Below are positions 52,574-59,711 of a stretch of DNA of 64,000 nucleotides, one piece after another. This DNA comes from Anaerolineae bacterium (GTDB taxonomy: Bacteria > Chloroflexota > Anaerolineae > UBA3071): the NCBI GenBank assembly GCA_029907105.1, contig JARYMM010000011.1:1-64000 (forward strand), in the 5' to 3' direction. Position 1 is the first letter of the stretch; each line of letters starts with the position of its first letter. The notes under the pieces are model-generated. The model was given only the letters and a program-made list of their open reading frames with translations. It made no database searches and was not told the DNA's origin. A program made the position numbers and the translations under genes.

Positions 52574-53830
52574 CTACCCACCCGCCGAAAGCGGCAAAAC
52601 GAACAAGGCCACCGTGATGGCCGTGATCAAACCTGTCAAACCCCAGGCCAGCACGTTCTGCAGGCGGTTATTGACCCAATCGCCCATCAGTCGGCGGTCG
52701 TTGGCCAGCTTCAACACCAGCACCAGCAGCACCGGCAGCAGGATGGCGTTCAACGACTGCGACAGCCACATGATGGGGAAAAGGGGAAGTCCCGGGATCA
52801 ACACGACCAACGTGCTGAGGGCAATGATGCCGATGTAAAGGCCGTAGAAGACCGGGGCCTCACGCGGCCGCTGGTCCAGCCCGCGCTCCCAGCCGAAGGC
52901 CTCGCAGAGAGCGTAAGTGGTGGAGAGGGGCAGCACCGAGGCGGCCAGGAGCGAAGCGCCCAGCAACCCTACGGAGAAGAGAGCGTGCGCTCCCGCTCCG
53001 GCCAACGGTTCCAAGGCCCGCGCCGCCTGCTCCGCCGTCTCCACGGCTATCCCGTGCACGTATAGCGTCGCCGCCGTGCAGATGACAATGAAAGCGGAGA
53101 CCACGTTGCCCCAGGTGGCCCCGACGGTGACGTCCAGCCGCGTAGCGCGGTAATCCTTGAGTTCTACCCCCTTGTCGGCGACGGAGGCCTGCATGTAGAT
53201 GATGCCCCAGGGTGTGATAGTCGTGCCAATGGTGGCCAGGACGGCCAGGATGTAGCGGGGATCGCTCTGAAAAGACGGCATAACGGCCTGCCGCAAGATC
53301 TCCCCCCACGGCGGATGCAGGATAATGGCCGAGACCGCATAACTCAACGCCGAGAGGCACAGCACCAGCAGCGCTTTCTCCACATAGGCGTAGCTGCCGC
53401 GCAGCACGACGAAACCCACCAGCAGCGCCGCCAGCGGGACGGCGATGTAACGGCTGAGGCCGAACAACTCGGCTGCGGCGGCGACGCCGGCGAACTGGGC
53501 CGTCGTCGTGCCCAGGTTGGCCACAAGCAGGCAGAGCATGGCGAAGGCGGTCACGCGCACGCCGAAGCGTTCACGGATCAGGTCGGCCGTGCCCTTGCCG
53601 GTCACAGCGCCCATGCGTGCCGCCATCTCCTGCACGATCACCTCGCCCAGGGTCACCACCACCAGCAGCCAGAGGAAGCGATAGCCGTAGGTCGAGCCGG
53701 CCATCGAGTAGGTGGCAATGCCGGGCGCGTCGTTATCGGCGCTGGCGGTGATCAGGCCGGGGCCAAAGATGGCCAGGAAGAGCCACAGCCGCCGCAATGC
53801 GGTTGCCAAACGTGCCCTGAACGTCATCAT
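52574..53830 (-). CDS. Nramp-family transporter, NRMT-like (probable Mg2+)
   Basis: 418 residues, about 11 helices. Helix 1 reads GPGLITASADNDAPGIATYS where manganese/iron Nramps have DPGN: the aspartate is kept and the asparagine is not. Helix 6 reads GTTITPWGIIYMQ in place of the ATVMPHN block, so both the metal-binding methionine and the histidine are gone. Loss of the methionine is known from SLC11 members that carry Mg2+. The ATG at 53830 overlaps the stop of the MgtE-N/CBS gene (TGATG), with GGAGG upstream. This coupling to a magnesium sensor domain supports Mg2+ as substrate. Confidence 0.85.
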   Translation of the reverse strand: MMTFRARLATALRRLWLFLAIFGPGLITASADNDAPGIATYSMAGSTYGYRFLWLLVVVTLGEVIVQEMAARMGAVTGKGTADLIRERFGVRVTAFAMLCLLVANLGTTTAQFAGVAAAAELFGLSRYIAVPLAALLVGFVVLRGSYAYVEKALLVLCLSALSYAVSAIILHPPWGEILRQAVMPSFQSDPRYILAVLATIGTTITPWGIIYMQASVADKGVELKDYRATRLDVTVGATWGNVVSAFIVICTAATLYVHGIAVETAEQAARALEPLAGAGAHALFSVGLLGASLLAASVLPLSTTYALCEAFGWERGLDQRPREAPVFYGLYIGIIALSTLVVLIPGLPLFPIMWLSQSLNAILLPVLLVLVLKLANDRRLMGDWVNNRLQNVLAWGLTGLITAITVALFVLPLSAGG

Positions 53831-55095
53831 CAGCCTCCGTACAGACGCGGCAACCGCTTCTTCCATGCCGTGGGCAGCACGGTGTCAATGGCGTCGTCTA
53901 CAGTGACGATGCCCAGCATCTCGTTGGTCTGGCTATCCACCACCGGAACGGCCAGCAGGTCATACTTGGCCATCAGGTAGGCCACGTCCTCCTGAGAGGT
54001 GAGGGGGGCCACGGTCAGCGGCGATTCGTCGGCCCGTTGCGCCAGGGGCTGATCCGGCGGGGCCATGACCAGGTCGCGCAGGCTGACCACGCCGCGCAGG
54101 CGCCGTTCCCCATCGAGGATGTACACGTAGGGCATGACCTCGTCGTCCTGGGCGTCGGGCGAGTTCCGCAGGTACTCCAGCGCTTCGGCCGCCCGCAGGC
54201 CCGTGGGCACCCAGGCGAACTCGGTGGTCATGATGCCGCCGGCCGAATCCTCGGGATAGCCCAGGAGCGCCTGCACGTCCTCGGCATCCTCGTCTTCCAT
54301 CAATTCGAGGAGCCGGGCACTGGCCTCGGCCGGCAGGTCGGCCAGCAGGTCGGCGGCCTCATCCGGCCCCATCTCCTCCAGGACGTCGGCTGCCCGTTCG
54401 GGGGTCAGGTGGGAAAGCATGGCCGCCTGCACCTCCGGCGGGCTCTCCTCCAGGGCATCGGCCAGCGTCTCGTCGTCAAACTGGGCCAGCAGGGCGTGGC
54501 TGGTCCTGCGGTCCAGGTCGTTCAGGATGGCGGCGATGTCCGCCGCCGGCAATTTGCTGATCTTCTCTCGCGAGATGCGCAGGCGCAGCGGGTCCTCATG
54601 CTGCAGGGGGGCAACATCTTCCCAGGGGATGATGCTCTCCGGCAGGCGGCGGTGCAGCCGGCGGACGAGGGCATGGACCGGTCGTTCCACGCCCAGACGC
54701 CGCAGCAGTCCCCGCCCCCCCACGTCCACCCCGCTCAGACAGAAACGGTCCTCCACACGCATGATCTGCAGGTCGTTGACCCGCACCACGCGCCGGCCCT
54801 CGGTATCCACGATCTGGCGGTCCAGGACCCGCCCGGCCAGCGGCAGTTCGTCGCCGCGCGGCGTGTAGGGCCGGATATTCTCCTTGGGGACCTTGAGCAC
54901 GATGCTGGGGAATAGCTCGCTGACCTGCTCGGCAGAGATGAATTGGGCCGGCGCGCCATGATCCTTCAGCGCCAGCGCCACGACAGGGGGAAACGGCTGT
55001 TCCAGGTTTCCCACCAGGATGTCGGCGCACCTGCCCACAGGGCGGCTCCAGGCATCCCAAACCTTGCGACCTTGAACCTGGCTCAAGTACAGCAT
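53830..55095 (-). CDS. Soluble MgtE-N / CBS protein with PRC-barrel-like start
   Basis: 421 residues, no membrane helices. N-terminal PRC-barrel-like strands (VWDAWSRPVGRCADILVGN, VDTEGRRVVRVNDLQIMRVE), an MgtE intracellular N domain at about 175-275 (DETLADALEESPPEVQAAML, ERAADVLEEMGPDEAADLLA) and two CBS domains at about 285-415 (GGIMTTEFAWVPTG; LTSQEDVAYLMAKYDLLAVP). In MgtE channels these domains bind Mg2+ and close the pore; here the MgtE membrane part is missing and an Nramp-like transporter follows with overlapping codons. The ATG at 55095 has AGGAGGA. A 280-base leader with a terminator precedes it. Confidence 0.88.
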   Translation of the reverse strand: MLYLSQVQGRKVWDAWSRPVGRCADILVGNLEQPFPPVVALALKDHGAPAQFISAEQVSELFPSIVLKVPKENIRPYTPRGDELPLAGRVLDRQIVDTEGRRVVRVNDLQIMRVEDRFCLSGVDVGGRGLLRRLGVERPVHALVRRLHRRLPESIIPWEDVAPLQHEDPLRLRISREKISKLPAADIAAILNDLDRRTSHALLAQFDDETLADALEESPPEVQAAMLSHLTPERAADVLEEMGPDEAADLLADLPAEASARLLELMEDEDAEDVQALLGYPEDSAGGIMTTEFAWVPTGLRAAEALEYLRNSPDAQDDEVMPYVYILDGERRLRGVVSLRDLVMAPPDQPLAQRADESPLTVAPLTSQEDVAYLMAKYDLLAVPVVDSQTNEMLGIVTVDDAIDTVLPTAWKKRLPRLYGG

Positions 55096-55379
55096 GGGTC
55101 CTTCCTCCTGAGGTAAGATATGATGGAGACGCCACCGGCCAGGCACGGAAAAGGGCCGCAGAACGAACTGCGGCCCCTGGCAACTCCTGAAACCTCAGCG
55201 AGGAAGGGCGATCAGTCCGCTCTGCTGGACCCCTTTTGCCATGTACAGCGTTTGGACGGGTCTACGGCGTCCCGCTCTGTTTTGCTGGTTTCTCTGGGTG
55301 ATTCAAACATCGTGTCTCATAAAGGCCTCAGTGCAGGGAGGCCGCCTGGGCAAATAAGCCAGCTCTCACAGGTTGTACA
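55096..55379 (-). promoter_or_regulatory. 5' leader of the MgtE-N/Nramp operon, probable transcription-attenuation riboswitch
   Basis: A leader of about 280 bases separates a strong promoter from the first codon and contains an intrinsic terminator shortly before the ribosome site. GAGGCCTTTATGAGACAC near 55328-55311 recalls the opening of the M-box (ykoK) Mg2+ riboswitch but the rest does not align well by eye. Regulation by Mg2+ or another ion is plausible; the class is undecided. Confidence 0.4.
55147..55176 (-). terminator. Intrinsic terminator in the leader
   Basis: On the minus strand GGGCCGCAG, loop TTCGTT, CTGCGGCCC, then TTTTCC. It lies about 50 bases upstream of the first start codon and downstream of the promoter, so it would act as an attenuator. 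Confidence 0.8.
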
Positions 55380-55407
55380 ATTATAAGCCAGTCGCCTTTT
55401 TTGTCAA
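55380..55407 (-). promoter_or_regulatory. Strong promoter of the MgtE-N/Nramp operon
   Basis: Minus strand TTGACA (55407-55402), 16-base spacer, TATAAT (55385-55380): both boxes are at consensus. Confidence 0.8.
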
Positions 55408-55451
55408 GCCAGCCAGGCGAAGTCCGATCTCCCCGTCTACCAATCTCGGTA

Positions 55452-55536
55452 GATCACAATTGCTCGCGGCGGATTGCCAAATCCGCCGCCGGGCTGCTGG
55501 ATCTGACGATCCAGCAGGAGCAAATGTGATGTGCTG
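55452..55536 (+). repeat. Two-hairpin interspersed repeat, copy E (best preserved)
   Basis: Outer stem ATCACAATTGCTC (55453-55465) with GAGCAAATGTGAT (55518-55530); hairpin 1 GGCGGATT (55468-55475), loop GCCA, AATCCGCC (55480-55487); hairpin 2 GCTGGATC (55496-55503), loop TGAC, GATCCAGC (55508-55515). Confidence 0.85.
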
Positions 55537-55539
55537 AAT

Positions 55540-56940
55540 CTACCAACCGCCAACCTCCCCCCATTCTGGCACGCGCACCTCCTGCACGCCCAGCGCCCGC
55601 ACCTCCTCGGCCAGCACGAGGGCCGCCTCCTCTTCCCCGTGCACCAGGAAGACCTGGCGCAGCCGCTGGCGGTCGAAACCCTGCAGCCAACCCAGCAGTT
55701 CGCCCTGGTCGGCATGGGCGCTGTAGCCCTCGATGCTTTCCACATCCGCTCGCACGAGGTGCTCTTCGCCAAAGATGCGCACCCGTTCCTGGCCGTCGAG
55801 GATACGCCGGCCCAACGTGTGCTCGGCCTGGAAGCCAACGAAGAGGATGGTGTTGGCCGGATCGCCAATGGTGTTCTTCAGGTGATGGAGGATGCGTCCC
55901 GCCTCGCACATGCCCGAAGCGCTGATGATAATCGCCGAATCCTGCCGGAAGTTGAGAGCCTTGGAATCCTCCACGTCGCGGATGTAACGCAATCGCCGAA
56001 AGCCGAAAGGATCGCGCTGATGGTCGCTGTTGAGGAACTCGCGCATCTCCTCGTCATAGCATTCGGGATGCAGTCGGAAAATCTCGGTCACATTGACCGC
56101 CAGGGGGCTGTCCACGAAGACAGGAAGGTCAGGGATCTTGTGGGCGTCGGCCAGGCGGTGCAGCGCGTAAACCAGCCCCTGCGTGCGCCCCACGGCGAAG
56201 GCGGGGATGACCACCTTGCCCCGTCGCCGGTAGGTGTCGTTGATCACGCGGCGCAGCGTGCGCTCCGCCTCCTCCCGGCTCTCGTGAGTGCGGTTGCCGT
56301 AGGTGCTTTCCATGATCAACACATCCGCCTGCTGCACCTTCTCCGGATCGCGCAGGATGGGCAGACCCGGCCGGCCCAGGTCGCCGGAGAAGACCAGCCG
56401 CCGCGCCTGGCCTTTCTCCTCGATATCCAACACGGTGATGGCCGAACCCAGGATATGACCGGCGTCGAGGAAGGTCAGCCGCACGCCGGGAGCCACCGCG
56501 AAAGGCCGTCCGTAGCCAATGGTGACGAAGTGGGGGAGGGAGGCTTCGGCGTCCTGGCAGGTGTAGAGCGGCTCCACCGGCGGCAACCCCTGGCGTTGGC
56601 GGTGCTTGTTGACGTAAGCCACGTCCTGCTCATGGATAGCGCCGCTGTCGCGCAGCATGGCCGCGCACAGGTCACGCGTCGCCGACGTACACCAGATCGG
56701 CCCCTGGAAACCCTGCTTGACCAGGTTGGGGATGTTGCCCGAATGGTCAATGTGGGCATGGGAGAGGATCACGCCATCAATACCGGCCGCATCGAAAGGG
56801 AAGTTGAGGTTGCGCTCGTAGGTCTCCTTGCGACGGCCCTGGAAGAGGCCGCAATCGAGCAAGAGCCGCGCCCCATTGGCCTCCACCAGGTGCATGGAGC
56901 CGGTGACGGTGCGTGTAGCGCCGAGAAACGTGAGTGGCAT
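55540..56940 (-). CDS. MBL-fold beta-CASP nuclease (CPSF/YSH1-like)
   Basis: 466 residues. MPLTFLGATRTVTGSMHLVE start, metal-binding HAHIDHSGNI at 61-70, LTFLDAGHILGSA, FSGDLGR, IMESTYGNRTH, the beta-CASP part (KVVIPAFAVGRTQGLVYAL, FVDSPLAVNVTEIF, SAIIISASGMCEAGRILHHL), and the closing GYSAHADQGELLGWL and VFLVHGEEEAALVLAEEV. Bacterial members are taken to be RNA endo/exonucleases. The ATG at 56940 was chosen because family sequence begins there; the longer open frame upstream is antisense-like to the next gene. AGAGGGA lies upstream. Confidence 0.9.
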   Translation of the reverse strand: MPLTFLGATRTVTGSMHLVEANGARLLLDCGLFQGRRKETYERNLNFPFDAAGIDGVILSHAHIDHSGNIPNLVKQGFQGPIWCTSATRDLCAAMLRDSGAIHEQDVAYVNKHRQRQGLPPVEPLYTCQDAEASLPHFVTIGYGRPFAVAPGVRLTFLDAGHILGSAITVLDIEEKGQARRLVFSGDLGRPGLPILRDPEKVQQADVLIMESTYGNRTHESREEAERTLRRVINDTYRRRGKVVIPAFAVGRTQGLVYALHRLADAHKIPDLPVFVDSPLAVNVTEIFRLHPECYDEEMREFLNSDHQRDPFGFRRLRYIRDVEDSKALNFRQDSAIIISASGMCEAGRILHHLKNTIGDPANTILFVGFQAEHTLGRRILDGQERVRIFGEEHLVRADVESIEGYSAHADQGELLGWLQGFDRQRLRQVFLVHGEEEAALVLAEEVRALGVQEVRVPEWGEVGGW

Positions 56941-57004
56941 GGTAGTTGTCCCTCTTCTACCCCGAAAATAGAGGCTTGTAGGGCAACTGCTCGCAGTTGC
57001 CCTA

Positions 57005-58873
57005 CTAATGCACGGACACGACGACGAGCCGATGGTCCGATGCCATGGACGGAAGCACCTCAGCCACCGTGGGCCGCAAATCCCGCACCCAGACGAAGTC
57101 AATGCGGCTCGCAGGCCTTTCCGCAGGCGAAGTGAACAGCGGCTCGGCGCCGGTGGCAATGAAGGGGTCCACGAAGCCCGCGCGGGCGATGCGCTCGTAG
57201 ACGGGCGAAGCGGGCGTGGAGTTGAAGTCGCCGCCGAAGAGGGCCGGACCCGGATGCTCTGCGATGAAGGCCAGTGCCACCTCCAGTTGCCTGGCCCGCT
57301 CCTCGGGCGAGAGCCCCAGCCAGATGCCGAAAGCGTTGACCGGGCCGCGGCCGGTGTCCAGCCTGGCCCAGACGATGCCCGTCTGCTCCTCCTCGCTGGG
57401 CAGCAGCCGCCCGCCCTGTTCCAGCAGCGGGTAGCGGGACAACAGGGCAATGCCGGTCAAGCCTTCCACACAGGGCAGATAGACCTCCCGCATGTGCAAC
57501 CGCCGCGCCAGCCACAGGGCGTTGTCCACGCCGTAGGAGGTGATGCGGGCCGCGTCCACCTCCTGCAGGAAGACGACGTCGGCGCCGCTCTCCTCGATGG
57601 TGCGGGCCTGCGCTTCCAGGCTGAGCTGCCAGGGGGTGTTGTAGCCGTAGTGGATGTTGTAGGTGGCGGCGCGCAGGGTGGCGGCGGGCTCAGGCGTCGG
57701 CAACGATGGCGGCCAGGCGACGGCGGCGCAGAGGATGACCAGCAGCAGCGGCACGAGGGCAAGCTGCCACAGCGGTGCTGCCAAGGGCCTGGGCCATGCC
57801 GGTTGCCCCCGCCGCAGAGCGGCCATTGTGACAATCAGCACGGCGACGAAGAGGACAGGCCGCCCCATGCCGCGGAAGAATTGCAGGGTGTAGGCATAAG
57901 TGAAGGCGAAAGCGTAGGCGAAGTTGAGCAGCAGGAAGAGGAGGAGCCCCAGCGCCAACCCCAGGCCGGGGCAGCGATGCGCTTTCTCCCCGCGCGCACG
58001 CAGCGCGCCTCCGAGCAACAGCAGCAGCATCCCCTGAGCCAGCAGCAACCCGGCCGCGGCCAGGGGCGGCGCGGCCTCGAAGCCGACGATCACCGCCAGC
58101 AGGGTGAACAGGACAAGCCAGGCTGCGCGGCGACCCTCACCCAACTGCAGCCGCCTGTACCCGTCGGTGACATAGGCCAGCCAGGCCAGCAATGTGACCA
58201 GCATCAACAGCGGGGCAACGACAGCGTAGCGGACGCCGCTGAGGCGGGCGATGGCGTTGGGGAAGTCGAGCAGCGAGGTCTCCAGGAAGAGCGCCGCGCC
58301 CACGGCCAGCCCGCCGAGGATGCCCAGCCGCGCCTGTGGTTCGGCCTCTTCCTCAGCGCGACGCAGGACGGCCCAGGCGACGGCGGCCAGGGCCAGCGAC
58401 AGCACTGCCTGCAGCGGCAACCACCATGCGCGCAGGCCGAGGTCAAACGTATGGCCCAGTGTGCGCAGCAGTTGGTCGCCGGCCAGGGCGGCGATGAAGG
58501 TGGGCATGAAGAGGCGGGGCCGTGTGCGCACCAGCGTGGCCATGTAAAGCGAGCCGGCGGCGATAAGCACCCCGGCGGCCAGCCGCACGTTGGCGTCGTT
58601 GACCGTCAGCGGGATGCGGGCGGCGAAGGCCAGCAGTGCGCTGGCAAAAAGCGTCCGCCGCCAGGCGCGTTCCCCCCGCGGCGTCAGCAGCGGGCACAGG
58701 AAGGCCAACAGGACCAGCAGCACCTTGACCACGGCGGCCAGGGTGATCGGCCCCTCGAAGATGGCGTCGTAGATGACGCCGAAGAGCACGGAGAATAGCA
58801 CCCGCACCGCCTGGAGGAAGAGGAGCAGCACCGCGGTGGCTTCGATGGCACGGAGTGTGGTTCGTCTGTTCAT
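57005..58873 (-). CDS. Membrane protein with C-terminal endonuclease/exonuclease/phosphatase (EEP) domain
   Basis: 622 residues. About 380 residues of polytopic membrane sequence (12 or so helices) followed by an EEP domain: [25 protein letters not shown] with the metal glutamate, [29 protein letters not shown], and [12 protein letters not shown] then [10 protein letters not shown] with the catalytic histidine. The fold includes nucleases, inositol phosphatases and sphingomyelinases; with a membrane domain a phosphodiesterase acting on lipids or cell-surface substrates is possible. The ATG at 58873 follows AAGGAGACTG. Its stop is 64 bases from the start of the MBL gene, on the same strand. 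Confidence 0.85.
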   Translation of the reverse strand: MNRRTTLRAIEATAVLLLFLQAVRVLFSVLFGVIYDAIFEGPITLAAVVKVLLVLLAFLCPLLTPRGERAWRRTLFASALLAFAARIPLTVNDANVRLAAGVLIAAGSLYMATLVRTRPRLFMPTFIAALAGDQLLRTLGHTFDLGLRAWWLPLQAVLSLALAAVAWAVLRRAEEEAEPQARLGILGGLAVGAALFLETSLLDFPNAIARLSGVRYAVVAPLLMLVTLLAWLAYVTDGYRRLQLGEGRRAAWLVLFTLLAVIVGFEAAPPLAAAGLLLAQGMLLLLLGGALRARGEKAHRCPGLGLALGLLLFLLLNFAYAFAFTYAYTLQFFRGMGRPVLFVAVLIVTMAALRRGQPAWPRPLAAPLWQLALVPLLLVILCAAVAWPPSLPTPEPAATLRAATYNIHYGYNTPWQLSLEAQARTIEESGADVVFLQEVDAARITSYGVDNALWLARRLHMREVYLPCVEGLTGIALLSRYPLLEQGGRLLPSEEEQTGIVWARLDTGRGPVNAFGIWLGLSPEERARQLEVALAFIAEHPGPALFGGDFNSTPASPVYERIARAGFVDPFIATGAEPLFTSPAERPASRIDFVWVRDLRPTVAEVLPSMASDHRLVVVSVH

Positions 58874-59418
58874 GGTTCAGTCTCCTTGCTGGAGGTAAGG
58901 AGCGACTGCTCGATTTCAGCGATCAGGAAAGGCAGATTTGGCCTGGTGAAGCTGAGATCGGGGGCGGGAACGCGATGATGCCGCATTTCAGGGGGGACGT
59001 GCTTGTGGTGAGGATCGGTGCTCGCCAAGGTAGGATCGGTAGGATGTGGATTTGGTGATATCATGCTGTCACGGTGGACTTGATTTGGATGGCTATGGGT
59101 TGCCTGGCAAGGCAATTGTAGCACAAAGGCGGGTATTGGTCAATGCTGGGGCATGAATGGGATGTATTTCACTTTAGTGGCGAGAGCGAGAGCCAGCCTG
59201 GCCTGTGTCATTGCGAGTTGGCCATGGCGCGGCCCGCCATTCTAAAGGACAGAAACTTCCTGGTGTCATTGCAAGGCGGCGGTTTTCCGCCGAAGCAATC
59301 CCCAAGTCCCGAGTCGGAGATTGCTTCGCTCCGCTCGCAATGACATTTCCAAAAAACTGAAATGCACCCGCATGAATGGAGGCGAACGTCCAGCCGCGAG
59401 CGACGATTCCCCTGTCCA
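58874..59418. other. Intergenic region with a MITE
   Basis: No gene supported. It holds a MITE at 59160-59369 with target duplication; the remainder (58880-59150) shows no signal I can name. Confidence 0.5.
59160..59369 (-). mobile_element. About 210-bp MITE, longer relative of the one at 15952
   Basis: Left end GGATGTATTTCACTTT, right end AAAAAACTGAAATGCACCC: together they reproduce, inverted, both ends of the 97-bp element. Flanked by GCATGAATG(G) at 59151-59160 and 59370-59379. The interior has two CATTGCGAG...GAAGCAATC palindromic units, suggesting nested insertion or internal duplication. Confidence 0.85.
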
Positions 59419-59682
59419 TCATCCCCCTTCGTCCTCAACCCACTCTTCATCCCCCACCTCCTCGCCCGCTTCCAGAGGCTCAATGAGGGTGCGGGCTTCG
59501 GCCTCGAACTCCTGTGGCACCTGCACCTTCACCTCGCCCAGGCCGTCTATGATGATGCCGATGACCGGCCCGGCCGATTCGTAACTCAACAGGGCAGGGA
59601 TGCCCGCCGCCTCCAGCTTGCCCTTGATCACCTCCGCCTCCAACAGGCCCATGGAGACGTAAACGACAACCAGTTCGGGCAC
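59419..59682 (-). CDS. DUF2007-like putative signal-transducing protein
   Basis: 87 residues from a GTG at 59682, with AGAAGGGG upstream; a GTG at 59715 overlapping the previous stop is the alternative. The domain reads ELVVVYVSMGLLEAEVIKGK, then LEAAGIPALLSYESAG and LGEVKVQVPQEFEAEARTLI, the ferredoxin-like DUF2007 fold of unknown function. An acidic tail follows (EAGEEVGDEEWVEDEGG). It directly follows the double HlyD gene and is probably cotranscribed. Confidence 0.75.
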   Translation of the reverse strand: MPELVVVYVSMGLLEAEVIKGKLEAAGIPALLSYESAGPVIGIIIDGLGEVKVQVPQEFEAEARTLIEPLEAGEEVGDEEWVEDEGG

Positions 59683-59711
59683 AGTTGTTCCCCTTCTTTC
59701 CCTTGCTTCCC

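Noticed and set aside
55096-55379. Firm call of an M-box riboswitch
   Set aside because: Only the GAGGC...ATG.GACAC start resembles the model; the remaining conserved blocks could not be aligned by eye, so only an unclassified leader is reported.
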